Notes: generated from the sequence alone by a model not told the origin. A DNA stretch of 49,003 nt from an uncultured Prevotellaceae bacterium (GCA_900318645.1 ONLH01000029.1:1-49003), one strand, 5' to 3'. Positions 6,534-15,296 are shown, numbered from the stretch's first letter. Made by a program: numbers and translations.

Positions 6534-8675
6534 ATGGAAACTGTTTTTTTACATTTTAGATGGGCGCGTAAGTTTGTCCTATTCGTTTTAATGCTGAGTG
6601 TGGCTGGAGTATTTAATGTGTATGCTCAAGATGAGCCTGATCCCGATCCTTATCTGCTTTATCTGTTATTCAACGATTATCAGGCCTGTGAGGAAAAGGT
6701 GCCGCTGAGAGAGTGGAACGGAATTGATGATATCAGATGTCAGCAATTGCCCAAAAATGAGGCTTCAATGCAAGCGTCATGGTATTATCACAATTATGAG
6801 GATAGGACTGCTGGCTTTTTAGCCTTGGCCCAAAACGAGAAAGAGGGCTTCCATGTGTTCTACCGTGAACAGGAAAAAGAGCGCAATCTCAGGATTGAAA
6901 TCAGTCCGTTCACCAATTCCGAGAACGAGGTACTGCCGCATTCGATTTATTGGGAAGACTTCTTCTTTGCTCCAGGCGTTGGCATTCCCGATTCATTGGC
7001 CGAAGCCCTGGTTCCCTATGGCGGTGAAATCCAGAAGAGCATTGTTGGCCACAACAAGGTGTTTTATGTTGAATTGAATTCAACGATGAATCAGACTCCA
7101 GGAGTGTATTATTCAACCGTTTCGGCATTTGATGGAGATGAACTGATCGCATCACGAGCTGTTACCGTTAGGGTCTGGAACTTTGCCTTGCCTGAGAATC
7201 ACTATTCTGAGGTGCTCATGGGTCTCTACAACTGCAATTCGGGCTATCATGCCACCCGGAGCATCTTTGCCTTGAATGGTCTGGAAGTGGCAAGTAATGG
7301 TGACGTGGCCGAGGCCGACTTGCCTCGAGCCAAGGAAATCCTGGATGGCTATCAGGAGTGCTTGCTCGAGCATGGCGTTAGTACATACGAAATTCCTCGT
7401 TGGAAGATGGGCGATGACCGCAAGGCTGCCGAATTGGCCATGGCCGACCCGCGCCGCACGAATTTCACGGTACCGGTACACCGTGGCCACTTCAACATGA
7501 ACACTGGGGACTTCACCGACGCTGCCAAAGAGACCATCAGCCAATATAAAAGCATCGTCTATAATAATCCGTTCTTGAAGGACAAGGCCTTCTTCTACCT
7601 CATGGATGAGCCGACGGGCTCCGAAAGCGAGGTGGCATTGCTGGAGGCCATGTCTGAAAGACTGAATCAATTATGGCCCGGTTATCATGCCGTTGCTCCA
7701 TTCTATGGTAATTTTGAACAGACGACAGAATTGTTTAAGGGAAAGATTGATATCATCTGTCCCAATCAAGGTGCGTTTGACCCCCGCAACTCCAACTATG
7801 ATCTGAAACAAGCCAATTTCCTGAATTTCCAGGACCGTGAGAATCATCCTGAACGATTCCGTACATGGCGTTATCAGGGAGATGGCAAATGTGGTGGCAC
7901 ATACTTCTGGATTTTTAATATCTCACAGCTTGGTGTTATGCGTCGCGTTCCATTCTGGCAGCAGTGGTACATGAACAGTAACGGTTGGCTGCAATGGAAC
8001 TGCGCCTACTTGCCCGTCGATTGGGTGAAGAAAACACTTCCTGCTGCTGGAGGCATTCAGACAGGTAATGGTGACGGCATCCTGATTTACCCCGGAACAC
8101 TGTGGGGCCAGAGTGCCGAAAAGCCTATTACCTCCTTGCGCTTGAAACAAGTGAATGACGGTGTTGAAGACTACGATTACCTCCGTCTGTGTATGGAATT
8201 TGTTGATGAAGCCAGTATGAAATCTGCTGTTTCACGCTTCTTGTGGAATGATTATGCCAACACTTGTAAATCCATCAACAAGGAGTATGAATACTATGCA
8301 GCCTATACTTGCACTTTCCTGCAGCGTGCCCGATATGACTTGGGACAACTGCTGAGTGCCGCCAACACCGAACACAACTGGGGCGAATGGCGTGTCGCCG
8401 TATGGCCCGACATGACACATGATGGTCTGGAAATCCGCACCTGCGTGGACTGTGGAGCGCAAAGCAGTCGAGTTATGTTGTATGAAGGCGGCCTGCTGGG
8501 TGACGTGAATGCTGATCATATCGTTAATATCAGTGATGTTACCGCATTGATCAACGTCATCTTGGGTACTGGTATCAACCAGGCCGTTTCTCCGTATAGT
8601 GATGTGAATGGAGACGGAATGATCACAGTCCTTGATGTCGCAGCACTGATCAACATCATTCTTAGCTCGAATTAA
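6534..8675 (+). CDS. Exported GH123/DUF4091-like glycosidase with C-terminal dockerin-like domain
   Basis: A 713-residue protein with a signal peptide (to about residue 32), a beta-sandwich N-terminal part, a barrel-type catalytic part and a dockerin-like end. MDEP at 357-360 supplies adjacent Asp358-Glu359, matching the Asp-Glu catalytic pair of GH123 N-acetylgalactosaminidases. VNDGVEDYDYL (540-550) is the typical DUF4091 ending motif. Residues of about 620-650 hold a WGEW...CVDCGA module, and 660-713 hold two Ca-binding-type loops (DVNADHIVN and DVNGDGMIT). The likely role is removal of N-acetylhexosamine from host or dietary glycans at the cell surface. The substrate is inferred, not shown. 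Confidence 0.8.
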   Translation: METVFLHFRWARKFVLFVLMLSVAGVFNVYAQDEPDPDPYLLYLLFNDYQACEEKVPLREWNGIDDIRCQQLPKNEASMQASWYYHNYEDRTAGFLALAQNEKEGFHVFYREQEKERNLRIEISPFTNSENEVLPHSIYWEDFFFAPGVGIPDSLAEALVPYGGEIQKSIVGHNKVFYVELNSTMNQTPGVYYSTVSAFDGDELIASRAVTVRVWNFALPENHYSEVLMGLYNCNSGYHATRSIFALNGLEVASNGDVAEADLPRAKEILDGYQECLLEHGVSTYEIPRWKMGDDRKAAELAMADPRRTNFTVPVHRGHFNMNTGDFTDAAKETISQYKSIVYNNPFLKDKAFFYLMDEPTGSESEVALLEAMSERLNQLWPGYHAVAPFYGNFEQTTELFKGKIDIICPNQGAFDPRNSNYDLKQANFLNFQDRENHPERFRTWRYQGDGKCGGTYFWIFNISQLGVMRRVPFWQQWYMNSNGWLQWNCAYLPVDWVKKTLPAAGGIQTGNGDGILIYPGTLWGQSAEKPITSLRLKQVNDGVEDYDYLRLCMEFVDEASMKSAVSRFLWNDYANTCKSINKEYEYYAAYTCTFLQRARYDLGQLLSAANTEHNWGEWRVAVWPDMTHDGLEIRTCVDCGAQSSRVMLYEGGLLGDVNADHIVNISDVTALINVILGTGINQAVSPYSDVNGDGMITVLDVAALINIILSSN

Positions 8676-8709
8676 TCAGTCTGCTAAGAATCTAAGGATT
8701 ATTCAACAG

Positions 8710-8741
8710 TATCCCTCATGCCTTACAAAGCGTGAGGGATA
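8710..8741 (+). terminator. Rho-independent terminator after the GH123-like gene
   Basis: TATCCCTCA (8710-8718) pairs with TGAGGGATA (8733-8741). The stem extends three pairs inward with one G-T pair, and is followed by TCTTGTTAG and a later T run. Confidence 0.75.
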
Positions 8742-8852
8742 TCTTGTTAGAGCCTCTTTTTATGGTCAATGAATCAGTCATCATGGTTTCTCTTGATTAT
8801 TGCTATAGCTGAGTGTACAGATGGTGACATCGTTTTTCTCAGGAAAAAACAT

Positions 8853-8860
8853 TACCTTTG
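8853..8860 (+). promoter_or_regulatory. -7 box of the C69 dipeptidase gene
   Basis: TACCTTTG matches TAnnTTTG exactly, 19 bases before the ATG at 8880, so the leader would be very short. The -33 element is T-rich (around 8831-8836) without a clear TTG. Confidence 0.55.
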
Positions 8861-8879
8861 TGGGCAAACTGATTAAAGC

Positions 8880-10562
8880 ATGATACAGATGAAGCGATTT
8901 TGGATACTGTTGATGGTGCTGTGGCTGTGTCTGCCACAGGGTGAGGCCTGTACCAGCATTTTGGTGGGGAAGAAGGCGAGTGTTGACGGGGCGGTGATGT
9001 GTACCTACAACATCGACTCTTGGGGCGCATGCCACAAGATGTACCGTTACGAGGCGGGCAAGCATCCTGCAGAAACGATGCGCAAGATCTATGACCGCGA
9101 CTCGCGCGTCTATCACGGGGAGATTCCCGAGGCACCGGTGACCTATCTGGTCACGGGCAACATCAACGAGTGGCAGGTAGCTATCGGTGAAACGACCTTT
9201 GAGGGACGTGAAGAGCTGATTGACAGTGAAGGCATCATCGACTATGGCTCGCTCATGGACCTGGGGCTGCAGCGGGCTCGCACGGCTCGCGAAGCCATCA
9301 GTGTAATGACAAGCTTGGCCGAGGAATATGGCTTCTGCAGCTCGGGTGAATCGTTCACGGTGTGTGACCCCAATGAGGCGTGGATCCTTGAGATGTCGGG
9401 CTGTGGACCGGGCAGCAAGAGTGTGGTGTGGATTGCCGTACGCGTGCCCGACAATGCTGTGATGGCCCATGCCAACCAGAGCCGCATCCGCCGTGTGGAC
9501 CTGAAAGACAAAAAGAATGTGATGATTTCGCCCAACTGCATCAAGTTTGCCCGCGAGCGAGGCTATTTCAAGGGCAAAGACAGCGAGTTCAGCTTCTGTG
9601 ATGCCTACAATCCTCCCACCTTTGGTGGCCGACGGCTGGGCGACTCGCGCGTGTGGGCGATATACCGCCATCTGACCTCGGGGATGGACCGCTATTTGCC
9701 TTATGTGGAAGGCAAGTTGCCCATGAGCGAGGTGGAACCGCTGCCCATGTGGATTATCCCCGATAAGCCAGTCAGCGTGGGCGACGTCATCGAGTGCTTG
9801 CGTGACCGCTTTGAGGGTACCGAGTTTGCCATGGACGACGACCCTGGCGCTGGAATCTATGATAGCCCCTTCCGTCCGCAGCCGTCCCGTTATGACGACG
9901 ATGGCACGACCATGTTCCACGAGCGGTCGGTGGCGACTACGCATACCGCCTTCACTTGGGTTTGCCAGTTGCGCAGTTTCATGCCGCGCGAGGTGGGCGG
10001 CGTCATTTGGTGGGGCAACGACGACAGCGGCATGGTGGCCTATACGCCTGTCTATTGCTGTGCCGACCGTGTGCCGCACTGCTACAATGACCCCAAGGCC
10101 GATGCCTACACTTTCAGCGACGAGAGTGCCTACTGGGTATGCAACTGGGTCAGCAATATGGTTTATCCCCGCTGGAGCCTGCTCTATCCCGAGTTGCAGC
10201 AGGTGCGCGACTCGCTGCAGGCCAGCTACTTTGACCGCCAGGCAGCTATTGAGGCACGTGCCCTTGAATTGATGAATAGCGACCGCACCGCCGCCATCGC
10301 CTTACTGACCGACTACGGCTGCGAGATGGGCGACCAGATGGTCGCGCGATGGCGCCAGATGGCCTATCACATGATTGTGAAGTATAATGACGGTGTCATC
10401 CGTCAAGAGGAGAACGGCCAGTACTTACGCAACTCCAGCGGCTTCCGTCCACGCCTTACTCGTCCCGGCATGAGTGATAAGGTGCGCCGCCGCATTCACC
10501 AGTCCACCGGTACCCGCTACGAGGTTCCCCCAACCGACACACTCGACACCTCCTACATGTAG
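8880..10562 (+). CDS. Exported C69-family dipeptidase (N-terminal nucleophile type)
   Basis: A 560-residue protein in which a signal peptide ends at QGEA and the next residue, Cys24, starts the CTSILVGKKAS motif. In the C69/PepD family, Cys at the mature N-terminus is the nucleophile, and the SxDGAVM segment that follows (ASVDGAVM) is also typical. GETTFEGREEL and NEAWILEMSG are further family signatures. It probably removes dipeptides from peptides in the periplasm. The ATG at 8880 is used; an ATG three codons later is equally possible. Length is normal for the secreted Bacteroidetes branch. A long open frame exists antisense to it but is a shadow. Confidence 0.88.
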   Translation: MIQMKRFWILLMVLWLCLPQGEACTSILVGKKASVDGAVMCTYNIDSWGACHKMYRYEAGKHPAETMRKIYDRDSRVYHGEIPEAPVTYLVTGNINEWQVAIGETTFEGREELIDSEGIIDYGSLMDLGLQRARTAREAISVMTSLAEEYGFCSSGESFTVCDPNEAWILEMSGCGPGSKSVVWIAVRVPDNAVMAHANQSRIRRVDLKDKKNVMISPNCIKFARERGYFKGKDSEFSFCDAYNPPTFGGRRLGDSRVWAIYRHLTSGMDRYLPYVEGKLPMSEVEPLPMWIIPDKPVSVGDVIECLRDRFEGTEFAMDDDPGAGIYDSPFRPQPSRYDDDGTTMFHERSVATTHTAFTWVCQLRSFMPREVGGVIWWGNDDSGMVAYTPVYCCADRVPHCYNDPKADAYTFSDESAYWVCNWVSNMVYPRWSLLYPELQQVRDSLQASYFDRQAAIEARALELMNSDRTAAIALLTDYGCEMGDQMVARWRQMAYHMIVKYNDGVIRQEENGQYLRNSSGFRPRLTRPGMSDKVRRRIHQSTGTRYEVPPTDTLDTSYM

Positions 10563-10626
10563 GAACACTCATGACGGCAATGAATCAAAATGAAAACACG
10601 TTGAATCAATAAAGAAAGGATTATAT

Positions 10627-11007
10627 ATGGATGACGAGAAGAAATTAAAGGAACAATTAGGTCTAGAGCCTGATGAAGAGTACCTGTGCTTTTCTCACAT
10701 GGGCGGCGCTGGCACCATCAGGTGTAAGGAGTGCGGCCATCATGAGGACATCATCAGTTTCGTTCATGGTATGTCATCTTGTGATATAGGCAGGCAATGC
10801 CCTCATTGCCATGCTTTTGTGGTAGAGCATAACGAGGGCCAGGAGTATCATGCCTTCGGTGAAGCGACCGAGGACTTCGTCTGCCCCGAGTGCGGCACAG
10901 TCATCAGGAAGAAAGAAGAATCCTTCCTGAAAGGCAACGACGACCCACTGTTCTGCCCCAAGTGCCACAGCCCCCGATTGGTTTACGAACTCAGCTATCT
11001 CACCTAA
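10627..11007 (+). CDS. Zinc-ribbon protein with four CxxC pairs
   Basis: A 126-residue cytoplasmic protein with Cys pairs at 33/36, 58/61, 86/89 and 110/113, spaced as two four-Cys zinc ribbons (IRCKECGH, RQCPHC; FVCPECGT, FCPKC). The N-terminus is acidic and helical. Such proteins usually bind nucleic acid or other proteins, but no specific family was recognised. It lies 64 bases after the dipeptidase gene. A head-to-tail relationship is possible, but the spacer contains no clear promoter or terminator. Confidence 0.7.
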   Translation: MDDEKKLKEQLGLEPDEEYLCFSHMGGAGTIRCKECGHHEDIISFVHGMSSCDIGRQCPHCHAFVVEHNEGQEYHAFGEATEDFVCPECGTVIRKKEESFLKGNDDPLFCPKCHSPRLVYELSYLT

Positions 11008-11053
11008 AGCACTTAGCTCGCAATATCCTAACTCTCACGTGGTGGCGACAGTC

Positions 11054-11353
11054 TCAGTCGTCACTATCTTTTTCTTTGCGTTTGAACTTATTCTTGAGGC
11101 GCTTATAGCCCTCTACGCCCAGGATTGTCAGGCCTCCATATTGGCAAGTCTTTGCCAGGCCGAAGAGTATAGTCCATAATACTCCCTTGGCGGTAACGCT
11201 GATTGGCAGTAGCATTTGGGCAAAGGATAGGATATAGAACGGGATGCAACACAACAGCACGATGACTCCAGTCCTGAATGAGAGTGACTGTAGCGATGTT
11301 CTGAGCTTATGCCACAGGTTCGATATGAATTTTTTCAAAGAATGGAGCTTCAT
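11054..11353 (-). CDS. Small membrane protein with two helices
   Basis: A 99-residue protein with a basic N-terminus, hydrophobic segments at about 29-48 and 55-75, and a very basic, charged tail (KRLKNKFKRKEKDSDD). The two-helix pattern with GVEGYKRLK at the end loosely resembles small transporter-suffix-like domains, but this is not certain. Its ATG overlaps the stop of the upstream protease gene (ATGA at 11350-11353), so it is probably translated together with it and may be a partner. Confidence 0.6.
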   Translation of the reverse strand: MKLHSLKKFISNLWHKLRTSLQSLSFRTGVIVLLCCIPFYILSFAQMLLPISVTAKGVLWTILFGLAKTCQYGGLTILGVEGYKRLKNKFKRKEKDSDD

Positions 11354-12147
11354 CCTGTAGTTTCTCTTTTCTTTGTATTGATCAGTAGAAATCCCGCTAT
11401 GGACAAGACAATGCTGGCGATAATAAATTTGGCGTCAGTCAGAATGATCATCGGTGTTTTTGCCATCTGCAAGTCACCAAGACCTAGCCAGCAATAAACC
11501 GCAAGCAACGTTACTGTCAGATTGCAGCCAGCATGGAGAGCCACGCTATTCCAGATGTTTCTCGTCATGATGAATATCGACCCATAGAACAGGGCATCAA
11601 TAGAGGCTCCAAGGAAGTTACGCACGTGGAGCGCCCCAAACAACACTGCCATCACCACACAGACCACCATCTGTGCCCCTCGGCGTCGGAAAGGTGAAAT
11701 AGCCATTTGCCTGAAGCACAGTTCTTCGAGTATTGGGGCCAATAGCACGGCATGAACACTGGACAGCAGGTCCTCACGCAGCTCTGGAGTAGTGTAGGTG
11801 AGAGGCTCCATCTGCACAGGATGAACAAGCCACGTGAGACCGTACACGATATATTCTTTTGCTACAAACCATAGCGGAGCCACTAACAACAACCCCACAA
11901 TGACAAGGGGTGTTGGCGACTTGATCTGAAATTGTTTGGCAGTCGGGAATAATTTTGGCTCTATCCGTTGAACGAGAAATAATGTCAGCCCGATTCCCAC
12001 CAATGTGAGCAGCCACGACAGCAACTCGCCGCCAAACGCCTGCGAGTTACTGTCTATTGGCAATGCAGTGACATAGATGAGCGCGGTGCCATATGCCGCC
12101 GCGATAATCGGCATCAGTGGTTTGAGAAGGCTGGCAGTTTTGTTCAT
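11350..12147 (-). CDS. CPBP-family intramembrane metalloprotease
   Basis: A 265-residue multi-helix protein with the family motifs in order: EELCFR (Glu141-Glu142 and Arg146, the EExxxR motif), a Phe-Gly-x-x-His motif (GALH, His174) and HAGCN (His205-Asn209). These residues bind the metal and water in CAAX-type (CPBP/Abi) proteases of the membrane. Such enzymes in bacteria trim membrane peptides, give immunity to bacteriocins or act in secretion. The substrate is unknown here. The small two-helix protein downstream is coupled to it. Confidence 0.85.
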   Translation of the reverse strand: MNKTASLLKPLMPIIAAAYGTALIYVTALPIDSNSQAFGGELLSWLLTLVGIGLTLFLVQRIEPKLFPTAKQFQIKSPTPLVIVGLLLVAPLWFVAKEYIVYGLTWLVHPVQMEPLTYTTPELREDLLSSVHAVLLAPILEELCFRQMAISPFRRRGAQMVVCVVMAVLFGALHVRNFLGASIDALFYGSIFIMTRNIWNSVALHAGCNLTVTLLAVYCWLGLGDLQMAKTPMIILTDAKFIIASIVLSIAGFLLINTKKRETTG

Positions 12148-12181
12148 CCCAATTAATAACAGTTGTCTTGGATTGCAAATA

Positions 12182-12745
12182 TCACTTTAATTGAGCACCG
12201 TCAGCAAATGCTTTGCCTACCGTCTTACCCAATTGGATGTAGGTGTGATGAACGGGGTCAAAAGTGATGAGTTTCATTTTCTCCACATCGGGCTTGCCGT
12301 CAGCAGCCAGGAACTTCTCATCACAGAGGATGTTGACGATTTCTGCTACAAGGTAATAACCCGTTTCTTCCTCATCGATTTTCTCTTTCACTCTACATTC
12401 TAGGGTCATCGGGAAGTCTTTGAACACTGGGGCATTCACGTTGGGAGCCTTTTCGATGGACCAGCCTGTCTTTTCCATCTTGTCGGGCGTGTTTCGGCCA
12501 CTCACGATACCCACGTAGTCTGCTGCCACCATTGTCTCCACGGTGGCGAAAGCGACGGTGAGTTCATCATTGTCCTTGAGGTTATCGGTCGTGGCATGAG
12601 AACCCAGGGAAATCATGATTTCGTTCATGTCCCACTGGCCGCCCCATGCAGCGTTCATCGCGTTGGGTTTACCGTCTTTGTCGTAGGTGCCGATAATCAA
12701 CACGGGTTGTGGAAGCATCCACGCACTTGATTTGAAACTTTTCAT
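12182..12745 (-). CDS. Flavin reductase family protein (FMN-binding split barrel)
   Basis: A 187-residue protein starting MKSFKSSAWMLPQPVLIIGTYDKDGKPNAMNAAW. The pattern of a Pro before strand one, 'KPNAMNAAW' and a C-terminal 'D-HHTY--LG--VGKAF' is the usual layout of the DIM6/NTAB flavin reductase family. These proteins bind FMN and reduce it or use it with NADH. It lies 10 bases after the GPx-nitroreductase gene in the same orientation and may supply reduced flavin to it, or share regulation with it. The cofactor preference is not visible from sequence. Confidence 0.85.
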   Translation of the reverse strand: MKSFKSSAWMLPQPVLIIGTYDKDGKPNAMNAAWGGQWDMNEIMISLGSHATTDNLKDNDELTVAFATVETMVAADYVGIVSGRNTPDKMEKTGWSIEKAPNVNAPVFKDFPMTLECRVKEKIDEEETGYYLVAEIVNILCDEKFLAADGKPDVEKMKLITFDPVHHTYIQLGKTVGKAFADGAQLK

Positions 12746-12755
12746 GTCTTTATGA

Positions 12756-13895
12756 TTATTTGATATACTTCACTTTAGACGCATCGCGAGGCTTGGCGTC
12801 GGGCTGCTCGTCAGGGTAGCCGATGGCGAGGATGTAGTTCAGCTTATAACCTTCGGGGATGTCGAGACGGTCAAGGAAGAACTTGGCGTCAGCATTCGAG
12901 TTGAGGAAGCGGACGGGACCGCCCAGGCAGCAGGTGCCGAGTCCCATGGACTGGGCTGCCAGCATCATGTTTTCGCCCAGCAGACCAGCATCGAGAGCAC
13001 CGCCCCCTTCGGCAGGCGTGCAGACGCAGATGAGGTTGGGCGCATTGCGGAACATGTTCTTGAAATCCTTGTCGCGATTCACCTGCTCGGGATTATTGCG
13101 CTTGTAAACCTCGGTCACATCAGCGATCAGCTTTTGGTCTTCTACCACGCGGATGATCCACGGCTGGCGGTTCATGCCGCTCGGCGCATTGATGCCGGCA
13201 CGGACGATCACCTCTAGTTTCTCGTGCTCTACTGGTTTGTCAAGATACTTGCGTATAGAGCGACGCGCCATCATATTGCTCAGCACAGGATTCACTTCCA
13301 ACTGAATATCAATATCGACGTCAGACATCTTGTCCGTGGGCTCGTAGCGCTTCACGACGCGGCCATCGCGAGAAACGAGGAACTTGGTGAAGTTCCACTT
13401 GATGTCGCTCTTCTTGTCATAGTTGGCGTCCTGCTTGCGGAGCATCTCGTCCATGAACTTGCCCCTCTGGTCGTTGAGGTCAAAGCCACCGAAGCCCTTC
13501 TGGGCCTTCAGATAGGTAAAGAGGGGCGACTCGTTGGCTCCGTTTACATCAATTTTGTCGAATTGCGGGAACTTGATGTTGAAGTTGGCCGTGCAGAACT
13601 GGTGAATCTCCTTGATGGTGCCAGGTGCTTGCTCTCCGAACTGGTTGCAGGGGAAGTCCAGTATCTCAAGCCCGTCGGCATGGTACTTTTCGTAAAGCGC
13701 TTCCAGCTCATCATATTGGGGCGTGAAGCCGCAACGTGTGGCGGTGTTCACAATCAGCAAGACCTTGCCCTTGTAGTCAGCGAGTGACACGTCTTTACCC
13801 AAATCATCCTTAACGGAGAAGTCATATATACCCTGTGCCGATACCCCCAGCACACTAGCAACTGCCAATAGGCAGATAGTCATCATTTTCTTCAT
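12756..13895 (-). CDS. Exported glutathione peroxidase-nitroreductase fusion protein
   Basis: A 379-residue protein in two parts. Residues 1-20 are a signal peptide (SVLGVSAQG). Residues of about 22-195 are a glutathione peroxidase-type thiol peroxidase with Cys55 (TATRCGFTPQ), CNQFGEQ (Gln85) and WNFTKFL (Trp167-Asn168). Residues of about 205-379 are a nitroreductase domain (MARRSIRKYLDKPVEHEKLE, then NAPSGMNRQPWIIRVV and GLGTCCLG). The peroxidase uses Cys, not selenocysteine. The join is continuous in frame with no intervening stop or start. It would combine peroxide removal with an FMN enzyme outside the cytoplasm. It follows the small protein at 13986 after a 90-base gap. Confidence 0.85.
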   Translation of the reverse strand: MKKMMTICLLAVASVLGVSAQGIYDFSVKDDLGKDVSLADYKGKVLLIVNTATRCGFTPQYDELEALYEKYHADGLEILDFPCNQFGEQAPGTIKEIHQFCTANFNIKFPQFDKIDVNGANESPLFTYLKAQKGFGGFDLNDQRGKFMDEMLRKQDANYDKKSDIKWNFTKFLVSRDGRVVKRYEPTDKMSDVDIDIQLEVNPVLSNMMARRSIRKYLDKPVEHEKLEVIVRAGINAPSGMNRQPWIIRVVEDQKLIADVTEVYKRNNPEQVNRDKDFKNMFRNAPNLICVCTPAEGGGALDAGLLGENMMLAAQSMGLGTCCLGGPVRFLNSNADAKFFLDRLDIPEGYKLNYILAIGYPDEQPDAKPRDASKVKYIK

Positions 13896-13985
13896 AAGAC
13901 TTATTTCATTTTATGATTAATAAACAGATTATTGCAGTAACTCCTGCCGCCTGTTGACCACAGTGCGATACGTACTTTATGCCGT

Positions 13986-14180
13986 TCAGCTCTTGGGCTG
14001 GTATTTCGTGAACTGATACTTGTCGCGCAAGGCCTGCTGCTGATCAGCTGGGAGGGAAGTGAAATATCCTTTCCAACCTGGGCAGAAGTTGATGTGCCAA
14101 CGCCAGAAACGTCCCATCAGGGAGTTCGGCTTCTTGTCATAATGCGCGCGAAATTTGCAATTTTCGCATTGATGTGCCAT
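13986..14180 (-). CDS. Small Cys/Trp-rich conserved-type protein
   Basis: A 64-residue protein with an N-terminal CENC pair (Cys5 and Cys8) and a third Cys in WHINFCPGWK, with many aromatic residues and no signal peptide. The combination 'CxxC ... RFWRWHINxCPGWK' looks like a conserved family found next to peroxidase genes in Bacteroidetes, but no function is known to me. It could bind zinc or an Fe-S cluster. It lies 5 bases after the OhrR-like gene, so it is almost certainly in the same operon. Confidence 0.7.
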   Translation of the reverse strand: MAHQCENCKFRAHYDKKPNSLMGRFWRWHINFCPGWKGYFTSLPADQQQALRDKYQFTKYQPKS

Positions 14181-14185
14181 ATCCT

Positions 14186-14626
14186 TTATTTTTTAAATGT
14201 GTTAATAAGAGCGTCTAATTCTTGTGCAAGCAGTTGGTAGTCTTCGAGCTTCAGCGGACAAGCTGTGAGCTGCTTACCCATGCCTGGAGGGATGACCTCA
14301 AGGGCCTTTTCCTCCAGTTGCTTGCCTTTTTCGGTCAGGCTGACAAGTTGCTGGCGCTTGTCCTGTTTCCCCTTCATGCGGCTGACAATGCCGAGTTTCT
14401 CCATGCGTTGGAGTAGGGGAGTGACGGTATTCGTTTCCAGCAACAAACGATGGGCAATGTCGTTCACGGGTTGGCAGTCCTTTTCCCAGAGCACCATCAG
14501 CACCAGGTACTGCGGATAGGTAATGCCCAGTTCCGTCAGCATCGGTGTATAGGCCTGAGTGACCAGCCTCGCCGCGGTGTAGAGACGGAAGCAGATCTGA
14601 TTGTCTATTTGTAATTCTGCGTACAT
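14186..14626 (-). CDS. OhrR-like MarR-family transcriptional repressor
   Basis: A 146-residue winged-helix protein. It starts with ELQIDNQICFRLYTAARLVT, the hallmark N-terminal helix of OhrR, whose single Cys near the start is the peroxide-sensing residue. A MarR helix-turn-helix (PVNDIAHRLLLETNTVTPLLQRM) and a wing with KGKQDKRQ follow. The ATG at 14626 is used; an in-frame TTG at 14635 would place the Cys at position 15, as in B. subtilis OhrR. The gene lies 10 bases after glutathione peroxidase and likely represses its own operon through the operators at 15254-15316. Confidence 0.85.
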   Translation of the reverse strand: MYAELQIDNQICFRLYTAARLVTQAYTPMLTELGITYPQYLVLMVLWEKDCQPVNDIAHRLLLETNTVTPLLQRMEKLGIVSRMKGKQDKRQQLVSLTEKGKQLEEKALEVIPPGMGKQLTACPLKLEDYQLLAQELDALINTFKK

Positions 14627-14635
14627 AATTCTCAA

Positions 14636-15181
14636 CTAGGCGAGCATGGCTTCCACGTCCTTCTCAAAGTCTTTGGGCTCGGTAGTGGGGGCGTAACGCT
14701 TGATGGTCTGGCCGTCCTTCGAAATCAGGAACTTTGTGAAGTTCCACTTGATGTCGCTGTCCTTCTCCACGCTGTTGCTGATTGTCTTGAAAAGCAGAGC
14801 GGCGCCCTTGGCCTTGATGCCGTGGTACTCCTCGGTAGGAGCCTGAGCCTTCAGGTATTCAAAGATGGGCTCTGCTGCGGGACCGTTCACATCGGTCTTT
14901 TTCATGATCTGGAACGTCACGCCGTAGTTTATCTGGCAGAATTCTTCAATTTCTCCGTCTGTGCCGGGGTCCTGCTCCTTAAACTGGTTGCAGGGGAAGC
15001 CGATGATGACCAATCCTTTGTCCTTGTATTTCTGGTTCAGTTCCTCCAGTCCGGCAAATTGGGGAGTAAAACCGCACTTGCTGGCAGTGTTCACAATCAG
15101 CAGAACTTTACCCTTAAATTCCGAAAAATCAATCTCTTTACTCTTGCTCGACAGAGCCTTGAAATCATAAATAGTTTCCAT
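14636..15181 (-). CDS. Glutathione peroxidase (Cys-type, probably thioredoxin-dependent)
   Basis: A 181-residue cytoplasmic protein with the complete glutathione peroxidase motifs: Cys36 in NTASKCGFTPQ, Cys64-Asn-Gln66 in FPCNQFKEQ and WNFTKFL (Trp146-Asn147). Cys64 is positioned as a possible resolving Cys, which in bacterial enzymes usually means thioredoxin rather than glutathione supplies the electrons. It is the first gene of the peroxide operon and is preceded by a strong promoter with two operators. It is not exported, unlike the fused paralogue at 12756. Confidence 0.9.
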   Translation of the reverse strand: METIYDFKALSSKSKEIDFSEFKGKVLLIVNTASKCGFTPQFAGLEELNQKYKDKGLVIIGFPCNQFKEQDPGTDGEIEEFCQINYGVTFQIMKKTDVNGPAAEPIFEYLKAQAPTEEYHGIKAKGAALLFKTISNSVEKDSDIKWNFTKFLISKDGQTIKRYAPTTEPKDFEKDVEAMLA

Positions 15182-15233
15182 ACCTTATTTTTTATATATG
15201 CGTTATTAAATGTTGTTTCTATCGTTCACGATG

Positions 15234-15241
15234 CAAAGGTA
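15234..15241 (-). promoter_or_regulatory. -7 box of the peroxide operon
   Basis: TACCTTTG on the minus strand is a perfect TAnnTTTG box, about 53 bases before the gpx start. The -33 position (about 15260-15265) falls inside operator 1, so a repressor bound there would block the polymerase. Confidence 0.7.
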
Positions 15242-15253
15242 CAGCATTTATTT

Positions 15254-15271
15254 TATATCGCAAGCGATATA
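15254..15271. promoter_or_regulatory. Palindromic operator 1, probable OhrR-like site
   Basis: TATATCGCAAGCGATATA is an inverted repeat with 7-bp arms (TATATCG/CGATATA) around CAAG. It covers the presumed -33 region of the gpx promoter. Confidence 0.75.
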
Positions 15272-15296
15272 TCTAATCATTTAAGCATATTTAACA

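Noticed and set aside
8781-10079. A 432-codon open frame on the minus strand
   Set aside because: It is antisense to the C69 dipeptidase gene, whose motifs are clear. The composition (many His, Arg and Ala) is typical of a shadow frame in G/C-richer coding DNA.
11043-11063. Hairpin GTGGCGAC/GTCGTCAC between convergent genes
   Set aside because: The stem is imperfect and overlaps the end of the minus-strand gene, so support as a terminator is weak.
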